From Akkermansiaceae bacterium (GTDB lineage Bacteria > Verrucomicrobiota > Verrucomicrobiia > Verrucomicrobiales > Akkermansiaceae): a DNA stretch of 7,114 nucleotides. The stretch covers positions 1 through 7,114 of the forward strand of contig JALZVD010000316.1 in NCBI GenBank assembly GCA_023300205.1. Direction: 5' to 3'. The position numbers were made by a program, and so were the translations under genes. Shown here in pieces: positions 1 to 6,709 of this stretch. The notes below the pieces were generated by a model. The model ran no database searches, was not told where the DNA came from, and saw only the letters and a program-made list of their open reading frames with translations. Numbering within the stretch: the first letter of the stretch is position 1; each line of letters begins with the position of its first letter.

Positions 1-209
1 GGGGCTGGCTGATTGCTACTTCCCGCTGTGCACTCGTATCAATCGCGGCCGGTATAAACGGAATCGTCTGGATCAGGTTGTGCCGCTGTCAGAACCGAGG
101 AGCAATAACACGTCTCACGGAACGCCCCTTCAGGCTTTATCCGCTGCTTCTCCTGCCGGAGTCAGCCAGTCTAATCACATCGGGGTTCTTGCTGAAGTCT
201 TTGGTAGCT
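1..209. other. Region downstream of the operon, no supported gene
   Basis: I see no convincing gene here. Several frames are open but mutually contradictory. On the plus strand one frame is open from the left window edge to a stop at 218-220, and another to about 260. On the minus strand a frame runs open from a stop near 90 to the window edge without an ATG, GTG or TTG start. One of these could be the end of a gene lying to the left, but none has a recognisable motif. A short inverted repeat CTCC-TGCC-GGAG sits at 150-161; its 4-bp stem lacks a T-run, so it is not a clear terminator for the operon ending at 210. Confidence 0.4.
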
Positions 210-2066
210 TCACATACTGAGCCCAGTTCCCATTTGTGCCGACGTCTCAAGTTTACCTAATTCAGTCCTTATCCGGGCTTCATCATCAGATGAAAATTCG
301 CGGTCGCGACTATAGAACTCGATTAGGCGATCTATTTCCTTCTCTACAACCAGCTTGGTTTTCTTGGAGAGCCCACCGTTGACTGCCAGATTACAGGCGG
401 CAGATAGGACCAGTTCGGGGTGCCCCAAAATTCGGATAGTTCGGATGATCTCGTCGTCGCCTCCATCGAACGTTTTACCTGCACAGCCCCAAACGTATGC
501 CAGTGGCGATGCGAGTTCATTTCGCCGCGGCTCTGTAAGTCCATGCTCGATCATGGAGTGAAATTCGTTCCACGCCAGTTCCATCAGAACAGAGTAATCT
601 TCTCCTATCCCCTCATCGGCGGTTGTGACAGCCGCGAGGGATACAACGACTAGAACGTGCGACAATTTAGAAACGCTCTTGAACCATCGATCATAGTTGA
701 ACTTCCACCCTTGAGCTGGTTCCCGCACCGCGTCGATCAAGAAACGGGCTATTGCCATGGGCTCAACAGATTTGGCTAGAACTGCTGACAACGTTCCGAG
801 GAGTTCCTTGTCGTGAGCTTTAAATGTCCCATGCCATACATAATCCGTGGAAGCCAGCCACTCCTGATAGCTTCGGAGAACAGTATTCAGACGATCGGGA
901 GTGGGGAGGCGTATTGCAAGCACAGCCGCTGCGGTAAGGCTGGTGACGGAAGGACGGCGGAGGAGATCCGTGGCTTCTAATTCAATGTCACGGCGCTCAA
1001 ACAGAGACAACAACTCGTCGCGGAGTTGATCCCGGCTGGTCATAATTTTGAATTGTGGGCCGCGGAACGGACTGATGTGCCTAAGCAGAAGTGCTGTAAC
1101 CTTTAATCCCTCTTCACTGCTTTCGAGAAGGCTGACAAATCCGCTGATGCGCTGTGGTAGATCATCGGATTTCCACTGATTCAGCACTTCTGACGCTCCG
1201 TCAAAATCCTTCCTGAGCATTTGGTCGATCCCATCGTCAATCTCCTCCCAGAGGAGAATGGTGCGCCACACCACCGACAAGAAAAGTAAATCATCGGATT
1301 GCCCCGGTGGAAGACCGAGGATCATCTCCCCAAGAACTGCTTCCATAAATTCCAGATCCTCCACTGCGTCCAGGGCGACCAGTTGAACCACCGGGTGAGG
1401 CAGCCCTTCGAGCCAATGCGACCAGTTTGCTGGAGACGACAGGCTGAGAAGCTCACTTCTTACCTGACACTCGTGGCTCAATCTGCAGTAATCAGCCATC
1501 CTTTTGAGCTCCCATATCTGCTCCAGTGCGTCCTTACCGTCGTCTGCTAAAGGTTCAGTCAGCTTATCTGGAGTGACATCAAATCCGTCAAAGCAATCGC
1601 TCAAAGGCAACTGGCCATTAATCATGTCTCCTATACGGGCTTCGATCCTATCGGCAGGAACCAAGTCTAGAAAGGAAGCCGAGTTTGCAGACAAGTTGAA
1701 AAGAGCCGCCGCTTTTGTCCACGTGTCGATGTCTCCGGGAAGTCTTACTGCTAGTGATCCGGCGAGACGCCGGATGAGCACATGTCCAAAGTCTCCTTCA
1801 CAATGAAGCGGGCGGTCCTCAAGAATGAAATCCCTCACGTGCCCGAAGTCTTCCTTGAAGCGGGCGTCGCCGTCGATGGGGTAAACAGTATCAGGATTTG
1901 CGCTTCCTTCGACTCTCGCGACGAGAAGGTCAGATAAGGGGGCGATCATTGCTTGCCACGCCTCCTTGGAGACGGAGTTTTCAAGTGCCTGCCTTTTCGC
2001 TTCAACCCGTTGTTCATGGAGTGCTCTACTCGGGTGACGTGGTCTCAATCTGGGATCCGTCTTCAT
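210..2066 (-). CDS. Hypothetical protein, 618 aa, probably all-helical, last gene of the cassette
   Basis: I do not recognise the family. The ATG at 2066 overlaps the stop of the upstream PLD-like gene as ATGA, with a GGGGG run about 7-11 bases upstream as a possible weak ribosome site, so translation is probably coupled. The protein starts with a basic stretch (residues 1-25, many Arg/Lys) and then looks helical throughout, with amphipathic segments at about 240-330, 345-450 and 465-560 that could be a helical-repeat (HEAT/TPR-like) scaffold. I see no Walker motif, nuclease motif, zinc cluster or signal peptide. The segment LSHVLVVVSLAAVTTA (about 468-483) is hydrophobic but short and better read as a buried helix than a membrane span. 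As the operon's last gene, after an SMC-like ATPase and a PLD-like protein, it may be a partner or regulator of that complex; this is inference. The reading frame is certain, the function is not. Confidence 0.88.
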   Translation of the reverse strand: MKTDPRLRPRHPSRALHEQRVEAKRQALENSVSKEAWQAMIAPLSDLLVARVEGSANPDTVYPIDGDARFKEDFGHVRDFILEDRPLHCEGDFGHVLIRRLAGSLAVRLPGDIDTWTKAAALFNLSANSASFLDLVPADRIEARIGDMINGQLPLSDCFDGFDVTPDKLTEPLADDGKDALEQIWELKRMADYCRLSHECQVRSELLSLSSPANWSHWLEGLPHPVVQLVALDAVEDLEFMEAVLGEMILGLPPGQSDDLLFLSVVWRTILLWEEIDDGIDQMLRKDFDGASEVLNQWKSDDLPQRISGFVSLLESSEEGLKVTALLLRHISPFRGPQFKIMTSRDQLRDELLSLFERRDIELEATDLLRRPSVTSLTAAAVLAIRLPTPDRLNTVLRSYQEWLASTDYVWHGTFKAHDKELLGTLSAVLAKSVEPMAIARFLIDAVREPAQGWKFNYDRWFKSVSKLSHVLVVVSLAAVTTADEGIGEDYSVLMELAWNEFHSMIEHGLTEPRRNELASPLAYVWGCAGKTFDGGDDEIIRTIRILGHPELVLSAACNLAVNGGLSKKTKLVVEKEIDRLIEFYSRDREFSSDDEARIRTELGKLETSAQMGTGLSM

Positions 2067-3700
2067 GCTTCGCCCCCACTACGTATATGTCTCCACCAAG
2101 CCGCCGGAATCTGTCGCAAGGTTCCGCATGATTTCTTCAGCTGCTCAAAAAATCGCTTAATAAGACTCGTTAGATCGGGATGGGCAAGTGTTGGATTCAA
2201 TTCCACAGATTTGTCCCACCACCCTTCTATCGCCGCTGAGATTTCCTCGGGACGAGGTAGCTTGAATAGCATAGTTGCTCGATCCCCGAAATGGTTGATC
2301 GAGCTTCCCAAAGCGTAAATCTGATCATCGACTTGAAGCCAGCGGTCATGTGCCCCAGCTCCTGGCATTTTCCTTGCTTCGATCGAGCATGGAAGATCTG
2401 ACGAAAGTCTAATTAATTCGGAGCTTAAACGAAACTCTTTAGTGGTTTTATCGGCGTTCGCCTTTGTGATTTGATCGTTGGAAGCGAGGAGTTTTACCTT
2501 GCAGCCACCTTGCCGAATGAAAGGAAGAATCAGAAATAGATCATCAACGGACAGATAGGCGTCGACTACGGTGACCCTCTTAGTTGCCCGATCGATCAAC
2601 TCCCGGAGAGCGTCGATTGCTTCAGCGCGGGATGTCCCCTTTCCGGAAAAGAACATGAAGGTCTTGCTCTGCCGAAGATCCTCTAGTTCTCGTGTCACGT
2701 TCCCAGCCTTGAGGTATTCTACCGGAGAAGGCGGTCTTTGTTCTGCTTCGCCAACCGGGTTCAACGCTTGGGCGGTTTCCATGACGATTGTCTGGGAGCT
2801 GCCATCAGCAAGAACTCGCACCACATCCGTATTCACTACATGAGAGGTCGCTATTGAAAATCCTCTGATAAAAGTAGCGGCTGGATGGTTTTCAATACAT
2901 CGCCGCGATGAATCGAATAGCCGCAACCGCAATGCGGAAGGATTCGCTGGCAGTGGTATGACCGAATAGCGTGAATTGAGCTCGTGCAAAATGGAAAATC
3001 CCTGTCCGAACGGCAGCCACTCATTTCCAAGCTCGACCAAGCAACCCCTGATTGTCTTGCCGGGGCGTTCTGAAACCGAAAGAAGTAGATGCTGCTCATC
3101 ATCGGATAGCCGTGCATCGAACCGACTGACGATCGGGTTGGAGAAACAGAAATGAAGCGCCCCTACGTGTTCGGAGAACCGCGCCAGATTGATACCTAAA
3201 ATCTCTGAGCAAATCTGGAACATCGAGTCTCGCTGGGTCGAATTGAAAAGCGCTAATGTGGCCCCCTGAGTATCGAACTTTGAGACCAACCGAAGGCAAG
3301 TAGGCCTCCGAGGGAGCACCGCTCCCAACCCGGTTTTGTCGAAGGAATTGGGCTCAAGAAGAAGCGGCTCCTCTTCCGGTGGAAAAGTGAAATGCCTACC
3401 CTCTATTTCGATCAGCAGTTCCCTCAACCCACTCGGCTCCTTCTCCGGGTTACGGAAGAATGTCAGGGCCTCTTCCGGAGTTACGAAAAGGCGTTTTGCA
3501 TACAAGGTGATCTCGCCTCCAATTGATTTCCGATATTGCGGAAAAATGCCTGACGTGATTGCGGGAGATCGCGGTTGCCCGCTGGGGCGGAGCTCGGCGA
3601 CTCCGTAGACGAGCACGCAGCGATTCTGCGTAATCAGATCCGCCAAAATCAAGGTGATCTCCGCTTCTTCGTATTGGTGGGTTATTGCGTCCAGCGTCAT
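2063..3700 (-). CDS. PLD-like domain protein with large N-terminal domain (VPA1262-like?), candidate effector
   Basis: This 545-aa protein has a C-terminal phospholipase D-like domain at about residues 345-480. A strand-rich core VTVVDAYLS (376-384) and KVKLLASN (401-408) precedes HDRWLQVDD (451-459) and ALGSSINHFGDR (463-474). H451-x-R453-x4-D458 matches the HxKx4D motif of the PLD superfamily with Lys replaced by Arg. Only one such motif is visible, so activity would need a dimer, as in Nuc-type single-motif nucleases, or the domain may only bind. The N-terminal ~330 residues recall, from memory only, the VPA1262 family N-terminal domain; this is unverified. I chose the ATG at 3700, which overlaps the upstream 48-aa ORF as ATGA, over the in-frame GTG at 3730. 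Its 3' end overlaps the next gene as ATGA. It is the best candidate for the nuclease effector of the cassette. Confidence 0.9.
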   Translation of the reverse strand: MTLDAITHQYEEAEITLILADLITQNRCVLVYGVAELRPSGQPRSPAITSGIFPQYRKSIGGEITLYAKRLFVTPEEALTFFRNPEKEPSGLRELLIEIEGRHFTFPPEEEPLLLEPNSFDKTGLGAVLPRRPTCLRLVSKFDTQGATLALFNSTQRDSMFQICSEILGINLARFSEHVGALHFCFSNPIVSRFDARLSDDEQHLLLSVSERPGKTIRGCLVELGNEWLPFGQGFSILHELNSRYSVIPLPANPSALRLRLFDSSRRCIENHPAATFIRGFSIATSHVVNTDVVRVLADGSSQTIVMETAQALNPVGEAEQRPPSPVEYLKAGNVTRELEDLRQSKTFMFFSGKGTSRAEAIDALRELIDRATKRVTVVDAYLSVDDLFLILPFIRQGGCKVKLLASNDQITKANADKTTKEFRLSSELIRLSSDLPCSIEARKMPGAGAHDRWLQVDDQIYALGSSINHFGDRATMLFKLPRPEEISAAIEGWWDKSVELNPTLAHPDLTSLIKRFFEQLKKSCGTLRQIPAAWWRHIRSGGEA

Positions 3701-3843
3701 TGAGATAATGCGTAGTTGAGACAAGCGCACAAGCCGATCAAAGCTACTTTTCTTGTCGCATAACTAGAGGTTCGTCCCTCTGTCATGTTGACGTATTCGA
3801 GGATCTGGGCTTGGACGGTTTTGAGTTCTCCGGGGGGCGGCAT
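3697..3843 (-). CDS. Small ORF, 48 aa, embedded between ATPase and PLD-like genes
   Basis: An ATG at 3843 lies 3 bases after the ATPase stop, with AAGGA (minus strand, 3857-3853) 9 bases upstream as ribosome binding site. The ORF encodes 48 residues and ends in a TGA that overlaps the start of the PLD-like gene as ATGA. Both junctions are what translationally coupled operon genes show, so I think it is translated. The N-terminal part, GELKTVQAQILEYV (5-18), resembles from memory the start of some type I restriction HsdR subunits (KTVQARILEYA), and its codons are more GC-rich than those after it. The second half, through ALIGLCACLNYALSQ, matches nothing I know. It could be a real small subunit, a leader that couples translation, or an hsdR scrap caught at a recombination joint. 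Confidence 0.5.
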   Translation of the reverse strand: MPPPGELKTVQAQILEYVNMTEGRTSSYATRKVALIGLCACLNYALSQ

Positions 3844-3846
3844 GGC

Positions 3847-6210
3847 TTAGCGTCCTTTAATCAGTTTGTAGTCTTCACACCGCTTGGTGAGGCTCTTCAG
3901 CCCAGCCACAAAGTCGGTTGCCTGATCGAAGGTGATTTCAAGCCGTCCCGGGTTGTCGTGGCTCAGGTCGTTGATGAGATTGCCCTGTCCAAAAACCCTG
4001 CCAACATCCGTAAGAATGTCGGCCTCGTTGGCTCCATCTAATCTGATCAACTCGTCCCGGATGACGTTCTGAATTCCTGCGTTGACGAAGTCCCCGCCCG
4101 TGTAACTGCCATCGGGCTTAAATTTGACCTTCAGTTCTTGCTTGGCTGCAGTGCGTTTGAGGAAGTCCTCGATTACCCTGCGAAATGGACCGCCAAGATT
4201 CCGGAATTGCTCCTCGGTCAGGTGTGCGTCAATGAAATCCCAAGATGCTTCAACTACTGAAGAAACCGGCCCTGTATCAACGGTCCAACCCTCGAGTTTG
4301 ATATAGCGCCAATCGCCCTGGACGCCACGGGCCTGAGCCGATGACACTAGGAGTTCGTTCCAGTGTTCATCATGAGTCGTGAGAATGATCTGGAAGTCTT
4401 TGAACTCTGAATACAGAAGTTCTCCCACGCGCCGACGATGCTCTTTGTCGATGCTAGTAAGGACGTCATCGAGAACGAGTAAAGATCCCGGAGGATTAAA
4501 GATTCGAACTGCTGCGAGGAAAAGACAGAGGCCTAGCGAATCCAAATGTCCCTCGCTGAGGAATGCCCGGGGATCCTTAGAATCCGCAAGTCCCAAAAAC
4601 TGGATGGCTAGCCGCAAGCCGCCTGCGGCGGCTCGGGACGTCGGCTTTAGTTCAAGCGCAGTGCATTCGGATGACTCTCCACCTCCGCCAAAGTCATGAA
4701 GGCGCTTGTAGTAATCCAGAACCGTCCCGGAAATATGGGTGAAGATCTGTTGGATTGCGCTCTCTCGTGCGGAGGAAAAAGACCCTTTAGCCACTGTTGT
4801 CCGCCGATGGATTTCTCTTGAGCCAACAATGCTTTGTTCGGCCTTCTCGATATCTTTCCAAGAGGCGATTCCTCGCTCGACCAGCGCGATTGCGGACTCA
4901 ATTTTCGTGGAATCTGGCGGAACTAGTGCAGCCTTCTGTGCTTTTAGTGAAACGGCGAAGGCATTTCGTGTTGCGGGTATCGAAAGCAATGTGTCTGGTA
5001 TCGCCACTCCACCCATAAAGGTGTTCTTCGTTGCCCGTATGAGGAGGCGCGATAGGCTAAGTGCCGCTGCTCGCGCGTTTCTCAATCTGAGTCTCGCTCC
5101 ATCGTCGAATAGCTCAGAGTGCTGTAGGTCCTTCTTCAGCTGGGACGCAACTTCGTCGGTGTATTGCTTGATGCGGCCAAGGGCTGCCTGACGATTCGAG
5201 ATAGCATTACGTAAATCTAACAGGGCGGTGCCCCGCTCTTTCAGCCGAGCTAGGACAACGTCGAGTGGTTCGCCAAACTGCGTTTCGCAAAGCGGACAGT
5301 GTGTCTCCTCGGCATGAGTGGCAAGATAGCTTCGTCCTTCATCGATGATTTTGCTCCGAGGCGCATCTGCAGAGGAACTGACAAGTTCAGCGATTTTTGC
5401 TCGGAGTTCATTAGCCGTCGTTACGTCGTCTTCCCGCGAAGAGGCCAATGGGGTCTCAATGCTGACGAGCGAGCGGGTGATCGCGTCAATCTTCTCGCGA
5501 TTCGCCTGCGGCCTCTTTGCTTTTAGCCGTGGAAGGCGGACTTCGAGGTCTTCCCACTTTTCGAGTTTCTCCAAGTCAAAGGGTTCAACTGTTGCGGAGA
5601 TGTGAGCGAAGACCTCAGCAAGGTTTCTCGGATTAAATCCGCTTACAGGATCGTTGAAAACGGCGAGCTTTGTTTGATGGGCCGTCGTCGCTCTTTCTAC
5701 GCCCGATTTTGCTTGGCGTTCGGCCTCCACAAAATTGCGCTGAAGGTTGTCAACCTTTGTGATCCCCAGTAGTTGGACGAATTTCTGGTATCGGTCAGCA
5801 TCTTGATCACAAACAAAATCCAGAATCTTGGTGCGTCGGAGAACGAACCCATCAACCAGCGGATGTTGGGCGTAAAAGTCTTTTACCGCCTGCCTGTCAG
5901 TAACCTCGGTCGCGTTGGAAGAGAGTTTGCGGGAGATTTCGCCGTTCGACGGACTGAGTGCGAGGGTTACCTTGGGGTCGCCGGCCGTTTTGACATTCCT
6001 AACCGCATCGTCGTGCGATATGCTACCAGTCCCAGCTCCGGTGAATCGCGCCACTTGACCCGAGAATACGAACTCGATCCCGTCAACAACTGCGCTCTTT
6101 CCTTTGCCGTTCCTTCCAAGAATTACGAGACTCTTGCCTCGGAGTTTGAAATCGTTCGACGGCAAGCCTCTGAAGTGCTCGAACTTGATTTGGCGGACGC
6201 TTTCACTCAT
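3847..6210 (-). CDS. SMC/Rad50-like ABC ATPase with zinc hook, 787 aa
   Basis: Every nucleotide-binding motif of the ABC/SMC-Rad50 class is present: Walker A GRNGKGKS (32-39), ABC signature FLSEGHLDSLG (about 550-560, an LSGGQ variant), Walker B LLVLDD (577-582) and H-loop TTHD (611-614). A CPLC zinc-hook motif (305-308; bases 5298-5287) sits close to the midpoint between Walker A and the signature, as expected at the tip of an antiparallel coiled coil as in Rad50. About 170 residues follow the H-loop, with a conserved-looking LINDLSHDNP (about 745-754) that Rad50 lacks; this extension is probably specific to the system. The protein likely dimerises on ATP and senses or moves along DNA. The start at 6210 has GAGGAGG six bases upstream. 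The in-frame ATG at 6288 would overlap the upstream gene by 86 bases and adds an unrelated basic leader, so I reject it. Confidence 0.93.
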   Translation of the reverse strand: MSESVRQIKFEHFRGLPSNDFKLRGKSLVILGRNGKGKSAVVDGIEFVFSGQVARFTGAGTGSISHDDAVRNVKTAGDPKVTLALSPSNGEISRKLSSNATEVTDRQAVKDFYAQHPLVDGFVLRRTKILDFVCDQDADRYQKFVQLLGITKVDNLQRNFVEAERQAKSGVERATTAHQTKLAVFNDPVSGFNPRNLAEVFAHISATVEPFDLEKLEKWEDLEVRLPRLKAKRPQANREKIDAITRSLVSIETPLASSREDDVTTANELRAKIAELVSSSADAPRSKIIDEGRSYLATHAEETHCPLCETQFGEPLDVVLARLKERGTALLDLRNAISNRQAALGRIKQYTDEVASQLKKDLQHSELFDDGARLRLRNARAAALSLSRLLIRATKNTFMGGVAIPDTLLSIPATRNAFAVSLKAQKAALVPPDSTKIESAIALVERGIASWKDIEKAEQSIVGSREIHRRTTVAKGSFSSARESAIQQIFTHISGTVLDYYKRLHDFGGGGESSECTALELKPTSRAAAGGLRLAIQFLGLADSKDPRAFLSEGHLDSLGLCLFLAAVRIFNPPGSLLVLDDVLTSIDKEHRRRVGELLYSEFKDFQIILTTHDEHWNELLVSSAQARGVQGDWRYIKLEGWTVDTGPVSSVVEASWDFIDAHLTEEQFRNLGGPFRRVIEDFLKRTAAKQELKVKFKPDGSYTGGDFVNAGIQNVIRDELIRLDGANEADILTDVGRVFGQGNLINDLSHDNPGRLEITFDQATDFVAGLKSLTKRCEDYKLIKGR
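3853..3857 (-). promoter_or_regulatory. Ribosome binding site for the 48-aa ORF
   Basis: AAGGA on the minus strand, 9 bases before the ATG at 3843 and inside the last codons of the ATPase gene. It supports initiation at 3843 although the ORF is short. Confidence 0.45.
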
Positions 6211-6442
6211 TGGGAACCTCCTCTTCATCATGTTCGTCTTTCGATATCGCCGTAATGATCTGGGCTGCGGTAGTCGCATCAAGTTCAAGAAGCTTTACCA
6301 GTGCCTGCTTAGCAGCGATAGGAAGTGATCCATCGGCTTCTAGGGTTGCCCCAAACTGGGTTGAGAGGTTCTCAAATAGTTCAGCATGCAGATCTCTCGG
6401 AGCCTCCGGTTCTTCGGTCGCAAGTGGGGTAGCGTCGTCCAT
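6203..6442 (-). CDS. Small acidic protein, 79 aa, first gene of the cassette
   Basis: I do not recognise the family. The protein is strongly acidic, about 19 Asp/Glu against 4 Arg/Lys, with a predicted helix at 17-30 (LHAELFENLSTQF), a second at 41-54 (IAAKQALVKLLEL), a third at 56-67 and a charged tail KDEHDEEEVPNE. Its TGA overlaps the ATPase start as ATGAGTGA, and the ATPase ribosome site lies inside its last codons, so the two are tightly coupled. The ATG at 6442 has no clear Shine-Dalgarno sequence, but it is the only ATG, GTG or TTG in this frame, which is open back to a stop at about 6568. Position and size suggest an accessory or inhibitory subunit of the ATPase. Its acidity could let it mimic DNA or bind a basic surface; that is inference. 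Confidence 0.72.
   Translation of the reverse strand: MDDATPLATEEPEAPRDLHAELFENLSTQFGATLEADGSLPIAAKQALVKLLELDATTAAQIITAISKDEHDEEEVPNE
6217..6223 (-). promoter_or_regulatory. Strong ribosome binding site deciding the ATPase start
   Basis: GAGGAGG on the minus strand, six bases before the ATG at 6210. It lies within the final codons of the 79-aa gene and fixes the ATPase start at 6210 rather than 6288. Confidence 0.85.
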
Positions 6443-6475
6443 AGCTAATTCAATAATGGTTGCTGGTGTAATTCG

Positions 6476-6514
6476 AGTTCGTGAAAGCGAGACTTCGCGA
6501 TCATTAGTTCGTGA
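6476..6514. repeat. 9-bp direct repeat AGTTCGTGA spaced 30 bp, with small inverted repeat between
   Basis: AGTTCGTGA occurs at 6476-6484 and 6506-6514, start to start exactly 30 bp, about three helical turns. Each copy is followed by a purine and then AG. Between them lies GCGA-GACT-TCGC (6487-6498). The pair sits 34-72 bp upstream of the first start codon, where a repressor operator could lie. Confidence 0.45.
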
Positions 6515-6566
6515 GAGGTCTTGGTGTTGATCATAATTCTGAGGAAATGTTGGGAGAGTGTGAGAT

Positions 6567-6596
6567 TACTTTACTTCATCAAAGTATTTCGAAGTA
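6567..6596. promoter_or_regulatory. Cluster of TACTT/AAGTA half-sites, possible operator
   Basis: TACTT occurs at 6567-6571 and 6572-6576, and its reverse complement AAGTA at 6582-6586 and 6592-6596. The middle pair forms a palindrome with a 5-base centre, and the two AAGTA copies are 10 bp apart, one helical turn. The phasing fits a DNA-binding protein, but the half-sites are short and AT-rich, so chance is possible. Confidence 0.3.
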
Positions 6597-6600
6597 TTCG

Positions 6601-6619
6601 CGGACTAGGTGAAAGTCCG
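6601..6619. repeat. Inverted repeat CGGACT-N7-AGTCCG
   Basis: A perfect 6-bp stem with a 7-base loop (AGGTGAA on the plus strand), directly beside the TACTT/AAGTA cluster. It could be a leader RNA hairpin or an operator. There is no T-run on either side, so it is not an intrinsic terminator. Confidence 0.4.
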
Positions 6620-6680
6620 AATTGTCAGATGGGGCGAGGACGATCATGCGGCTTCGTCGATTTGATCTGGAAACGTTATG

Positions 6681-6709
6681 ATTATTTTTCAGCCTGTTTT
6701 ATCATTCAA
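6681..6709 (-). promoter_or_regulatory. Candidate sigma70-type promoter for the cassette
   Basis: On the minus strand TTGAAT (6709-6704) and AATAAT (6686-6681) are separated by 17 bases. They match the -35 consensus at 4 of 6 and the -10 consensus at 5 of 6 positions. Transcription would start near 6674 and leave a leader of about 230 bases before the first gene, long but consistent with the repeats and hairpin there. It is the best candidate I found, not an established promoter. Confidence 0.3.

Larger units (their letters stand above)
6443..6688. other. AT-rich leader of the cassette
   Basis: About 245 bases between the hsdM remnant and the first cassette gene. I find no supported gene. 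The stretch contains a candidate promoter at its upstream end, a cluster of TACTT/AAGTA half-sites at 6567-6596, a hairpin at 6601-6619 and a 9-bp direct repeat at 6476-6514. Together these suggest a regulated 5' leader. It also contains a partial copy of an hsdM-remnant segment at 6633-6649. Confidence 0.5.

Noticed and set aside
468..508. Hairpin or CRISPR-like repeats in the 618-aa gene
   Set aside because: I looked for regularly spaced repeats here and elsewhere in the window and saw none; there is no CRISPR array.
1299..1806. Plus-strand ORFs opposite the 618-aa gene (83 and 100 aa)
   Set aside because: They are antisense shadows of a long, well-supported coding frame and carry no domain or start signals.
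3701..3730. GTG at 3730 as the start of the PLD-like protein (555 aa)
   Set aside because: The ATG at 3700 makes a clean ATGA overlap with the preceding 48-aa ORF. The GTG gives 10 extra residues with no clear ribosome site.
4739..5191. Plus-strand 150-aa ORF opposite the ATPase gene
   Set aside because: It lies antisense to the ATPase region between the zinc hook and the signature motif; composition is typical of a shadow frame.
5773..6255. Plus-strand 160-aa ORF opposite the ATPase N-terminus
   Set aside because: It is antisense to the Walker A region, and its reading mirrors the conserved ATPase codons.
6211..6288. Upstream ATG at 6288 as the ATPase start (813 aa)
   Set aside because: It lacks a good ribosome site, overlaps the 79-aa gene by 86 bases and adds a basic leader unlike the ATPase family. 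The ATG at 6210 has GAGGAGG at ideal spacing.
6446..6504. 19-aa leader peptide starting at ATG 6504 on the minus strand
   Set aside because: It ends just before the 79-aa gene, but it has no ribosome site and no attenuator-like codon run; such short ORFs arise easily by chance.
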